The position numbers and the translations under genes were made by a program. 7,166 bases of DNA from positions 1 through 7,166 of the forward strand of contig CAWEHT010000085.1 in the NCBI GenBank assembly GCA_963808455.1, in the 5' to 3' direction. Source of the stretch: CAWEHT01 sp963808455 (GTDB lineage Bacteria; Chloroflexota; Anaerolineae; CG2-30-64-16). Within the stretch, counting starts at the first letter, position 1; each line of letters opens with the position of its first letter. Under the pieces are notes generated by a model that was not told the DNA's origin, made no database searches, and saw only the letters and a list, made by a program, of their open reading frames with translations. Positions 1 to 4,951 of the stretch are shown here, piece by piece.

Positions 1-45
1 CAGTGTTTCATCCACCACAAACGGCACACCCACCAGGGAGTCCAT
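1..45 (-). CDS. 5' end of an unidentified gene, cut by the window edge
   Basis: ATG at 45-43 is followed by 15 open codons to the window edge (MDSLVGVPFVVDETL). A Shine-Dalgarno-like AGGAG lies a few bases upstream, in the gap after the BrxL-like stop codon at 61-59, so this looks like the next gene of the same minus-strand operon. Too little is visible to name a product. The position directly after a brxL-like gene makes a defence-island gene possible, but that is only context. Confidence 0.4.
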   Translation of the reverse strand, partial: MDSLVGVPFVVDETL

Positions 46-58
46 GAATCTCCTACGC

Positions 59-530
59 CTATGCGGCGACCGACTCGACCGCGCCACTCTCGCGGTCTAC
101 GTAGGTGAACTCGACGAGACCGAACTCCTGCGGGCTCATGGTATGGAGCTGCACACGAACGAGCAGCCGCAGTTCCAGCGCCAGGTTTAGAAGCAATCGG
201 GCATCTTCCTTGGTCAACTGGCCAGAGGGAAACATCAGCTTGGTCAAGCCCGAGAAGGTGCGGTTGACGCTGCGCTGGTCACGCGCTCCACTGGCCGGGC
301 GTCGCCTCGAACCACTGTTCCCAAAGCGTACCGTAGTGGGCGATGCGGCGCAAATCGCGATGAAAGAGCTCGCTGATGTAATCCAGGATGAAGCCAACAT
401 GCCCCGTCAGCATCTCGCCGGTCAGCTTGGGGAGCTGCCAGCCCGGCAGATAGGCCGCCCAGCGGTCGTGGAAGGCCAGGTCGTCGCTGATCGAGGGCGG
501 CAAAGGCTTGAAAAGGTGCTCGGTCTGCAG
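59..530 (-). pseudogene. brxL: BREX BrxL-like protein, C-terminal part, frameshifted
   Basis: Minus-strand reading gives LQTEHLFKPLPPSISDD, then a DRWAAYLPGWQLPKL block, a GHVGFILDYISELFHRDLRR block, and after one shift RDQRSVNRTFSGLTKLMFPSG, ending in FTYVDRESGAVESVAA-stop. These match, in order, the BrxL signature: HLF.P.P, DR.H.YLPGWE.PK, GF..DYLAE, RD..AVRKTVSGL.KL..P.G and FSYID.ETG. BrxL is an AAA+ ATPase of BREX phage-defence systems and is usually the last core gene. The visible part covers about 157 residues. One base appears to be missing near 279-286, where frame one hits a TGA after QWSA and the next frame resumes at RDQRS. The frame ends just after the YID block, so no Lon-like protease domain follows. 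Shorter BrxL-family proteins also end here, so this need not be a truncation. The N-terminal Walker region is absent because HsdR-like sequence takes its place. Confidence 0.75.
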
Positions 531-663
531 GCCCTGGCGGGGTCGAAGCCGTCCACCGGGATCTCCACCCGCACCCGCGGGGGTCGTCGACGTCCCAACC
601 GGCGCGTGCCAGCGCGGGATCGATCAGTTCCTTTCGGGTCTTTGCTTCGTTCGGAGTGCTCAG
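531..663 (-). pseudogene. HsdR-like N-terminal fragment, joined to brxL-like sequence
   Basis: From a CTG codon at 663-661 the minus strand reads LSTPNEAKTRKELIDPAL followed by ARAGWDVDDP. After a one-base shift at the G5 run (579-583 on plus) it continues VRVEIPVDGFDPARA. The NEA.TR..LIDP.L..AGW opening and the VR.EIPVDG.D segment are typical of the N-terminus of type I restriction HsdR/DEAD-like subunits, just ahead of the D-EAK nuclease core. That nuclease core is missing: after DGFDPARA the reading changes frame and becomes BrxL-like. Only about 44 residues of a protein usually near 900-1000 residues remain. This could be a deletion fusion in a defence island or an assembly join. Recognition rests on memory of the family pattern. 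Confidence 0.6.
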
Positions 664-674
664 GAAGCCCTCCT
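661..674 (-). promoter_or_regulatory. Strong Shine-Dalgarno deciding a CTG start
   Basis: On the minus strand AGGAGG (plus 669-674) lies five bases before CTG at 663-661, exactly where the HsdR-like protein would begin (normally MSTPNEA). No ATG, GTG or TTG start is available nearby in this frame, which is open upstream to a TAG near 784. The start is either a true CTG or a base error in an ATG. Confidence 0.55.
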
Positions 675-735
675 GCCGGCCGCCATTCGGCCTGACTGTG
701 GCGATCGCGAGCAGTCGAGTCTCGGGCGAACAAGA

Positions 736-771
736 GGGCCGTCCGCGCCAATCCCCTGACGCGGACGGCCC
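736..771. other. Perfect 12-bp GC-rich inverted repeat (hairpin)
   Basis: GGGCCGTCCGCG at 736-747 is matched by its exact complement at 760-771, with a 12-base loop. On the minus strand it is followed by CTCTTGTTC, only weakly T-rich, so it is a poor intrinsic terminator. It sits between the Kelch gene and the HsdR-like start. It could end Kelch transcription or lie in the 5' leader of the HsdR-like gene. Confidence 0.5.
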
Positions 772-870
772 ACCGTGCTCGCCCTACCGGGTGCCAGAAC
801 GTCCACGCCGGCCTGGCCACTGCCTCGGGCCCTTATCCAGCCGCGAGGCAACCCTCTTCAATTGCTGCAC

Positions 871-879
871 ATTCTATCA
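871..879 (-). promoter_or_regulatory. Possible extended -10 promoter for the HsdR-like gene
   Basis: The minus strand reads TG-A-TAGAAT (TAGAAT at plus 871-876, TG at 878-879), five of six matches to TATAAT with an extended -10 TG. No good -35 is seen at 16-18 bases. A start near 864 would give a leader of about 200 bases containing the 736-771 hairpin. Confidence 0.3.
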
Positions 880-1093
880 CACGTGCCCGTGATTCAGGAA
901 GCGCGGCCGGCGAGCTTGACGGGTTTGGGACATGATGCGCTGGTGCTTCCCCGTCTCTGAGCCAGGAAGCCGGCGTGCACACAGTGCTTGCGCTTGGATG
1001 GGGTCGCCGCGCAGGCCCCGCCCACTGGCTGGCCAGCCCGTCTTCCTCCGGCGGCTGCGCCGAGACGGCCGCCGGTTCCGACCGCGCGGCGCC

Positions 1094-2233
1094 TCACGGC
1101 CTGTAAAGCTCGGCGCTGGCCAGGTCACTGCCGTGGTTGTCACCGCCCCCTGCGACCAGCACCCTCCCCGAGTCCAGCAGGGTAGCCGTGTGGTCCCAGC
1201 GGCGCGTGCGCATGCTCCCCACCGGCAACCACGTGTTGCTGGCCGGGTCGTACAGCTGACCGTCGGCCAGGATGTCGCTGATGCCCTCACCCCCGGCCAC
1301 CAGTACCTGGCCCGAGGCCAGCAGGGTAGCGGTGTGGTACCGGCGACTGGTGCTCATGCTCGCCGCCGGCGACACCTGGTCGCCGGCCGGATCGTACAAC
1401 TCAGCGCTGGCCGTGCCGCCCCCGGCGACCAGCACCTTCCCCGAGTTCAGCAAGGTAGCCGTGTGCCCGGTGCGGGCAAGGCTCATGCCCTTCGCCGGCA
1501 ACCAGCTGTTGCTGATCGGGTCGTACAGCTCGGCGCTGGCCAGGGCGCCGGCGATGCCGGAACCCCCGACCACCAGCACTTCGCCCGAGGGGAGCAGGGT
1601 GGCGGTGGACACGTAGCGGGCGGTGCTCATGCGGCCTCCCGATGACCAGGTGTTGCTGAACGGGGCGTACAGCTCGGCGCTGGTATCGCCCGAACCCCCG
1701 GTCACCAGCACCTTGCCTGATGGCAACAGGGTCGCCGTGTGCCCGGCGCGGTGGGTGCTCATGCGCCCGGCCGATGACCAGGTGTTGCTGGCCGGGTCGT
1801 AGAGCTCGGCCCCGGCGAGGATGTCGATGCTGCCCTCGCCCCCGGCTACCAGCACCTGGCCCGAGGGCAGCAGGGTAGCTGTATGGTATTCGTGGGCGGT
1901 ACTCATGCTGCCCGCCGGCGACCAGGCGTCGGTGGCCGGGTCGTACAGTTCAGCGCTGGCCAGGGCACTGCCGCCCTGCTCGCCCCCGGCCACCAGCACC
2001 TTGCCCGAGTCTAGCAGGGTGGCGGTGTGGTACCAGCGTCTCGTGCCCATGCTCGCCGCTGGCGACCAGGTGTTGCCGGCCGGGGCATACATTGCGCTGC
2101 TCAAGGCGGCGGGAGGCATCAAGATTGCGAGCATCTTGGGCGTGGATGCCACACCGAAGGCCGTAGCTGCGAAGAGAATGATAGCCGCTGCGAGGGCGAC
2201 GAACAAGATGCGCTTCCCCGGTTGGCTGAACAT
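1094..2233 (-). CDS. Secreted Kelch-repeat beta-propeller protein, intact
   Basis: A 379-residue protein. The start is the ATG at 2233-2231, chosen because GGGAGG lies four bases upstream and because it places a signal peptide at the N-terminus: KR at residues 8-9, hydrophobic LFVALAAAIILFAATAFG at 10-27, then VASTP. A longer frame from 2296 has no such support. From residue 48 the protein is seven tandem Kelch units of 43-49 residues. The unit pattern is LYDP..NTW, then S(M)ST.R..HTATLL.SG, KVLVAGG and a closing ASAE, ending LYRP. Seven units can form a closed propeller, and the last AELY strand could complete blade closure. The export signal and absence of a C-terminal anchor suggest a secreted or surface protein. 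Ligand or enzyme activity is not evident, and catalytic residues of galactose oxidase cannot be assigned. It appears monocistronic. Only a -10-like TAAAAT is seen upstream (plus 2312-2317), with no convincing -35. Unlike most of its neighbours it has no frameshift. Confidence 0.9.
   Translation of the reverse strand: MFSQPGKRILFVALAAAIILFAATAFGVASTPKMLAILMPPAALSSAMYAPAGNTWSPAASMGTRRWYHTATLLDSGKVLVAGGEQGGSALASAELYDPATDAWSPAGSMSTAHEYHTATLLPSGQVLVAGGEGSIDILAGAELYDPASNTWSSAGRMSTHRAGHTATLLPSGKVLVTGGSGDTSAELYAPFSNTWSSGGRMSTARYVSTATLLPSGEVLVVGGSGIAGALASAELYDPISNSWLPAKGMSLARTGHTATLLNSGKVLVAGGGTASAELYDPAGDQVSPAASMSTSRRYHTATLLASGQVLVAGGEGISDILADGQLYDPASNTWLPVGSMRTRRWDHTATLLDSGRVLVAGGGDNHGSDLASAELYRP
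1097..2092 (-). repeat. Seven tandem Kelch-coding repeats (about 130-147 bases each)
   Basis: Within the Kelch gene the DNA repeats with a period of 129-147 bases. Units are 48, 48, 44, 48, 43, 48 and 49 residues, and length differences fall only in the loop between VAGG and ASAE. The recurring core encodes HTATLL.SG.VLVAGG. Units differ at many positions, so they are not recent perfect duplications. Unit 4 lacks the His (STATLL) and unit 6 lacks the Trp (DQVS). Confidence 0.85.
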
Positions 2234-2678
2234 ACTGCCTCCCTTGAAATATGCATTACACACGTTGTTCTGGCGAGCCGCTTTGAGAACCCACAACGGA
2301 ATAAGGGCCGCATTTTACCCGCTTGGGCACGAAAGGCAGATGCGACAATCGTCTCGTGCCTGTTCTCCGATACCCACAATTTAGCGCAAAGCGGTGCCCA
2401 GGCCATCAGCGCAAACGCTAGGGTTTGGGACAACAAAAGGGCCGCTCAGCAGGCGGCCCCCTTGATTATTGTCGTATTCTGTTTGTTGTGGCGGGCTTAC
2501 CATGCTCGCATGCTCTTGTCCCCAGTGTGCTACGCTCTCGCGGACGGATCGGGCAAAGGGCTCATGAAATGTGCGCCCACCGCGGCGTGCCTATCCGCGC
2601 ATCCGTGGCGTATCCGTGGTCGGCCTGGCCCCGGCAACGAAACACACCCGCGCCATCGTGGGTGTCGTGCAATTCCTT
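2234..2678. other. Non-coding region between Kelch and oxidoreductase genes
   Basis: 445 bases without a supported gene. It holds the Kelch Shine-Dalgarno (2238-2243), a -10-like element (2312-2317), the leftward terminator at 2431-2459, and a short threefold ATCCG(T/C)G repeat around 2591-2619. The 219 bases between the oxidoreductase stop and the terminator would be a long 3' UTR. No known RNA signature was recognised in it. Confidence 0.5.
2431..2459 (-). terminator. Intrinsic terminator of the FAD oxidoreductase gene
   Basis: On the minus strand GGGCCGC, a seven-base loop and GCGGCCC are followed directly by TTTTGTTG, a standard GC stem plus T-run. Stem arms are 2453-2459 and 2439-2445, and the T-run is 2431-2438. 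It lies about 220 bases after the oxidoreductase stop and upstream of the Kelch start, insulating the two genes. On the plus strand no T-run follows. Confidence 0.75.
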
Positions 2679-4061
2679 TCATTGGGCCGCGGCGCCGGGC
2701 TGCATGGCGAACGACCACAAGCCGGGCGGGGGCATCACGGCCTCGCGGCGCGGCCCCGGGTCCTGATCGACCACCCGCTGCAGCAGGTCGCTCTGATAGG
2801 TCCCGGCAGGATAGCGCCGCTCCAGCCAGCGGGCCCCTTCCCAGGGGATGCCTTGCCAGCCTCCGAAGAAAGGCGCCGAGAAGGGCAGCCGGGCCAGGGC
2901 CTGGGCCAGGTCATCGAGCTCGTCGTCGGCCATGCCGGCGAGGCTCAGCATCATCTGCCGCTCGAGCTGCAGCACGCGCGCCAGCCTGGCATGGAACATC
3001 TCGCCGAACGCGCGTCAGCCGCCGGCCCGACACGTCATCCGAATCCAACGCCTCGGCGGCGACCAGGGCCGCCCGGCGCCCCAGGTACATGGCGGGGAGC
3101 ACGCCGACGTGCGCGGCCGGCGTCGCGGCATCGCCCAGGCCCAGAAAGCCGTCGCGAGCTGCCCGGGCCGGCCCGTCGTCGATGGCGATCCGGCAGGTCG
3201 CCTGCAGCACGCACCGCGAGCCGGCCAGCAGGTCACGCACCCGCGGGTCTTCCTGCAGGTACTCGTCGAGGTAGAAGGCCGCCGATTCCGGGGTGTGATG
3301 GCCCACCCCGCCGGCCAGGAGCGTGAAGGAGACCGTGGCCCGGCCCGGCACCGGCATGACGACGGTGCCGAAGCCCGCCCGCGCCGACGTGTAGGACCGC
3401 CCGAAAGTCGTGATCTGCCCAAGCTGCCGGCGGCGCACGGCCGGCGCTTCCAGCTCGCGCGGTGACCACCAGCGCCTGGCAGCCCGCAGCACTGCCCGGG
3501 TCATAGAGGCCCGCCGCGCGGATCAGGCGGCGCGCCCCGCCCTCTGCCGACATGACCAGGGATGCACGGATATCGCCGGTCGGCGTGCGGACCCCGACGA
3601 TCCGGTCGCCCTCTTCGATCAGCCCGGTCACTTCGACCCCATACCTCACCTCTGCTCCGGCGCGCCCGGCCTGATCGGCCAGCATCTGCAGCAGGCCGGC
3701 GCGATCGACGGCCGCAACCGGGCTCCCATCGCCGCGGGAAAAGGGCGCGGCCACTTCGTAGCCGCCGGGGCTGACGAACCGGTGGAGGCGAGGGTAGCCG
3801 ACGACCAGCGCCGGCGGGATGACCAGGTCGAGCTGGGGATAGAAGAGATCGCCGAACAGGCGGCGGCCCTTGAGCAGGCCGGGGACGGGCGCGAGAATGG
3901 CGCTCCACGGTTGGGCCTGGTGGCCCGCCGCGGGCATGCGCTCCAGGAGAAGGGTCGAAAAACCGAGCCGGGCGGTGGTGCGCTGCTGCGCTCAGGCCGG
4001 CAGGCCCGGCGCCCACGATGATCACATCACGAGAAGCAACGGAAGCACGTCTTGTGGTCAT
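2679..4061 (-). CDS. FAD-dependent oxidoreductase, geranylgeranyl-reductase family, frameshifted
   Basis: About 460 residues in total, the usual size for this family of flavin reductases (FixC/ChlP-like). The ATG at 4061-4059 has GAGG nine bases upstream and opens MTTRRASVASRDVIIVGAGPA, placing the Rossmann GxGxxG motif at residues 17-22. After a shift near 3970-3980 the second strand reads FSTLLLER, whose Glu would bind the FAD ribose. The middle contains AAVDRAGLLQMLADQA, then EVTGLIEEGDRIVGV and VMSAEGGARR. After a shift near 3455-3462 come VVMPVPGRATVSF and the second FAD motif GFLGLGDAATPAAHVG. A third shift near 3008-3014 leads to FHARLARVLQLERQMML and a C-terminal helical tail. Each break is explained by one extra base and the protein reads well on both sides, so consensus error is more likely than decay. 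It has its own promoter and terminator. Such enzymes reduce polyprenyl double bonds or other lipids. The substrate here is unknown. Confidence 0.75.
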
Positions 4062-4164
4062 GTTCGATCGCCTCGCTCCTCCACGGGGGAAGTGTGACAC
4101 ACGGTCCAAAGCGCGGCTGGCGGCGTCGGCGGCGAGTGGCTCCATGGCACGCGAATCTGGTCGC

Positions 4165-4193
4165 AGTATAAGGGCTGCCGCGGCGCCTGAGAA
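4165..4193 (-). promoter_or_regulatory. Sigma-70-type promoter of the FAD oxidoreductase
   Basis: The minus strand carries TTCTCA (plus 4188-4193, four of six to TTGACA), a 17-base spacer and TATACT (plus 4165-4170, five of six to TATAAT). Transcription would start near 4158, about 97 bases before the ATG. It is divergent from the lysW promoter at 4353-4380. Confidence 0.5.
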
Positions 4194-4352
4194 CCGTATA
4201 AGGTTCTGATTTTCGGAGCCAATTAGTCTCGGCCAAACTACGGTGGCCGGCCCCAGACGGCGCGTCGCCTCGAGCCGTATTTGAGGTAAGAAACACCCGG
4301 ACGGCCCGTACCAAATACGTAAGTGGGAATTGCTGCCTTACCCCCGACCGAT

Positions 4353-4380
4353 TTGACAAGAGCCGCAGCCGCGGTATACT
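4353..4380 (+). promoter_or_regulatory. Strong sigma-70-type promoter of the lysW leader
   Basis: Perfect TTGACA at 4353-4358, a 16-base GC-rich spacer and TATACT at 4375-4380. This is the best promoter match in the window. The expected start near 4387-4388 is only two or three bases before the ATG at 4390, so the first leader ORF would be read from an essentially leaderless transcript. Downstream lie two intrinsic terminators and then lysW. Confidence 0.75.
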
Positions 4381-4389
4381 GTCCAGCAT

Positions 4390-4503
4390 ATGGACCCGGT
4401 GATTCGCCAGAAGGTCAATGTAATGAGCCGGTTGATGTTACCCAAGTGCTTGAAGTCGAAGGTGCCATCCCGCGGCAGGGACGGCTTCTTGTGCTTTGGG
4501 TGA
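4390..4503 (+). CDS. Candidate Lys/Arg-rich leader peptide (37 residues)
   Basis: The ATG sits two or three bases after the predicted transcription start. The 37-codon frame ends at TGA 4501-4503, 25 bases before the terminator stem. The peptide starts MDPVIRQKVNVMSR and contains PKCLKSKVPSRGR, with Lys at positions 8, 19, 22 and 24 (all AAG) and four Arg. Lys is otherwise uncommon in GC-rich spurious frames. Codons 18-37 coincide with the hairpin at 4441-4500, so ribosome position could control folding. The peptide resembles no protein I know and has no domain. A role as a leader peptide sensing charged tRNA-Lys is inference from position, codon content and structure. It may instead be a chance frame in a non-coding RNA. 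Confidence 0.4.
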   Translation: MDPVIRQKVNVMSRLMLPKCLKSKVPSRGRDGFLCFG

Positions 4504-4561
4504 GACCCATATCCAATCGAGAGCACAGGCGCCCTGCCGGAGATATCCGCAGGGCGCTTTT
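4441..4561 (+). promoter_or_regulatory. Candidate transcription attenuator of the lysWXY operon
   Basis: Three alternative pairings can be drawn. Hairpin 1:2 spans 4441-4500: CCCAA with TTGGG, 4446-4449 with 4491-4494, GAAGTCG at 4452-4458 with 4482-4488 (one G-U), and TCCC at 4468-4471 with GGGA at 4478-4481. The terminator pairs 4529-4537 with 4549-4557. An antiterminator could pair CGGCAGGG at 4473-4480 with CCCTGCCG at 4532-4539, eight perfect GC-rich pairs that would destroy the terminator. The Lys codons of the leader ORF (4444-4461) lie in the left arm. A ribosome stalled there would block arm 1 and leave 4473-4480 free, favouring read-through when Lys-tRNA is short. The antiterminator could also form as a pseudoknot with the hairpin loop. 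The same 175-base transcript could equally be a stand-alone small RNA. Confidence 0.5.
4529..4561 (+). terminator. Intrinsic terminator 1 in the lysW leader
   Basis: GCGCCCTGC at 4529-4537 pairs perfectly with GCAGGGCGC at 4549-4557, with an inner GG/CC extension past one bulged base, and is followed by TTTTA at 4558-4562. It ends a transcript of roughly 175 bases from the 4353-4380 promoter, more than 200 bases before lysW. Confidence 0.8.
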
Positions 4562-4585
4562 ATGTCATGCGTGCGGAGCTGATAC

Positions 4586-4750
4586 ATGGAAGATGTCGCT
4601 GAGCCTCCCAGTTGTCTTGTTGCGCGCACCCGAACCTGTCCCGTCTCTGCCCGGCAGGCAGCCGGGATAGGCCCTCGTGTTCAGCGCAGGACCGAGCAGC
4701 GTAGGCCCCTCGCCGGCAACCGGGTCGGCGGATGGGGCTTTTCTTGTTAA
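4586..4750 (+). CDS. Possible second leader ORF, Arg-rich (54 residues)
   Basis: ATG at 4586 has GGAG at 4575-4578 with a seven-base gap. The frame runs to TAA at 4748-4750, 29 bases before lysW, and contains the second terminator. It begins MEDVAEPPSCLVARTRTC and includes QRRTEQRRPLAGNR, nine Arg and no Lys. Arg-rich frames are common by chance in GC-rich DNA, so this is weak evidence. If translated, ribosomes would pass through the terminator sequence and could disrupt it. Its position suggests an arginine-linked counterpart of the first leader ORF, which is speculative. Confidence 0.25.
   Translation: MEDVAEPPSCLVARTRTCPVSARQAAGIGPRVQRRTEQRRPLAGNRVGGWGFSC
4705..4742 (+). terminator. Intrinsic terminator 2 immediately before lysW
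   Basis: GCCCC plus TCGCCG (4705-4715) pairs with CGGCGG (4726-4731) and GGGGC (4734-4738), with a two-base bulge, and is followed by TTTTCTTGTT. It lies 38 bases before the lysW start, so it must be bypassed for the operon to be expressed. This is the usual arrangement for an attenuator. No T-box, lysine-riboswitch or other known riboswitch consensus was recognised upstream. Confidence 0.65.
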
Positions 4751-4779
4751 TGAATGTATGTGGAAAAAGGAGCCATGCC

Positions 4780-4951
4780 ATGCCGTACACGATCGTCTGT
4801 CCTGAATGTGAAGGCTCGATGGAGCTGAGCAGCCTGATGGCCGGTGAGATCGTGCCCTGCGCCTTTTGCGGGGTCGATCTTCGAGGTCATGTCGCTCGAT
4901 CCCTTGCAAGTCGAGCTTGCGCCGGAAGAGAAGGAGGACTGGGGAGAATGA
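4780..4951 (+). CDS. lysW: LysW amino-group carrier protein, one frameshift
   Basis: The protein begins MPYTIVCPECEGSMEL, has the paired CPEC and CAFC zinc-binding knuckles (Cys 7, 10, 27, 30), and after removal of one extra base near 4878-4880 continues EVMSLDPLQVELAPEEKEDW and ends in GE. The acidic tail ending EDWGE is the hallmark of LysW/ArgW. The gamma-carboxyl of the last Glu is joined to the amino group of alpha-aminoadipate or glutamate, and the protein then carries the intermediate through the pathway. Length is 56 residues, as usual. The ATG at 4780 is chosen because AAGGAG (4767-4772) is seven bases upstream. The other ATG at 4775 is out of frame. Its TGA overlaps the lysX ATG (ATGA), indicating translational coupling. 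Read literally, the frame runs into nonsense after GVDLRGH because of the extra base. Confidence 0.85.

Larger units (their letters stand above)
664..1093. other. Non-coding gap between the defence remnant and the Kelch gene
   Basis: About 430 bases without a convincing gene on either strand. Open frames here are GC-driven, Arg/Pro-rich and resemble nothing. It holds a possible minus-strand extended -10 (871-879) and a 12-bp inverted repeat (736-771). No clear intrinsic terminator with a T-run follows the Kelch stop. A GC-rich hairpin-prone stretch just left of 1094 has no T-run. Confidence 0.5.

Noticed and set aside
105..695. Long plus-strand open frames opposite the defence remnant, the Kelch gene (932-1645) and the oxidoreductase (2027-3274)
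   Set aside because: They are antisense shadows of recognisable minus-strand proteins, rich in Arg/Pro/Ala, with no family resemblance.
921..2432. A 12-base direct repeat (GGGTTTGGGACA at 921-932 and 2421-2432) exactly 1500 bases apart, flanking the Kelch gene
   Set aside because: One or two 12-base matches are expected by chance in 7 kb. The match does not extend, and there is no transposase or inverted ends.
4387..4445. Fluoride-riboswitch-like order of GGTGAT, TCGCC and TTGATG..TACC
   Set aside because: The hairpin loop is too short and the pseudoknot partner sequences are absent. The downstream genes do not fit fluoride export.
4338..4526. Minus-strand 62-codon frame antisense to the leader (contains PRDGTFDFKHLGN)
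   Set aside because: It has no Shine-Dalgarno or promoter, overlaps a strong plus-strand promoter and hairpin, and I recognise no family.
4562..4750. T-box or lysine-riboswitch control of lysW
   Set aside because: The T-box consensus (AGGGTGGNACCGCG) and the lysine-riboswitch core were not found, although the terminator before lysW resembles those seen in such leaders.
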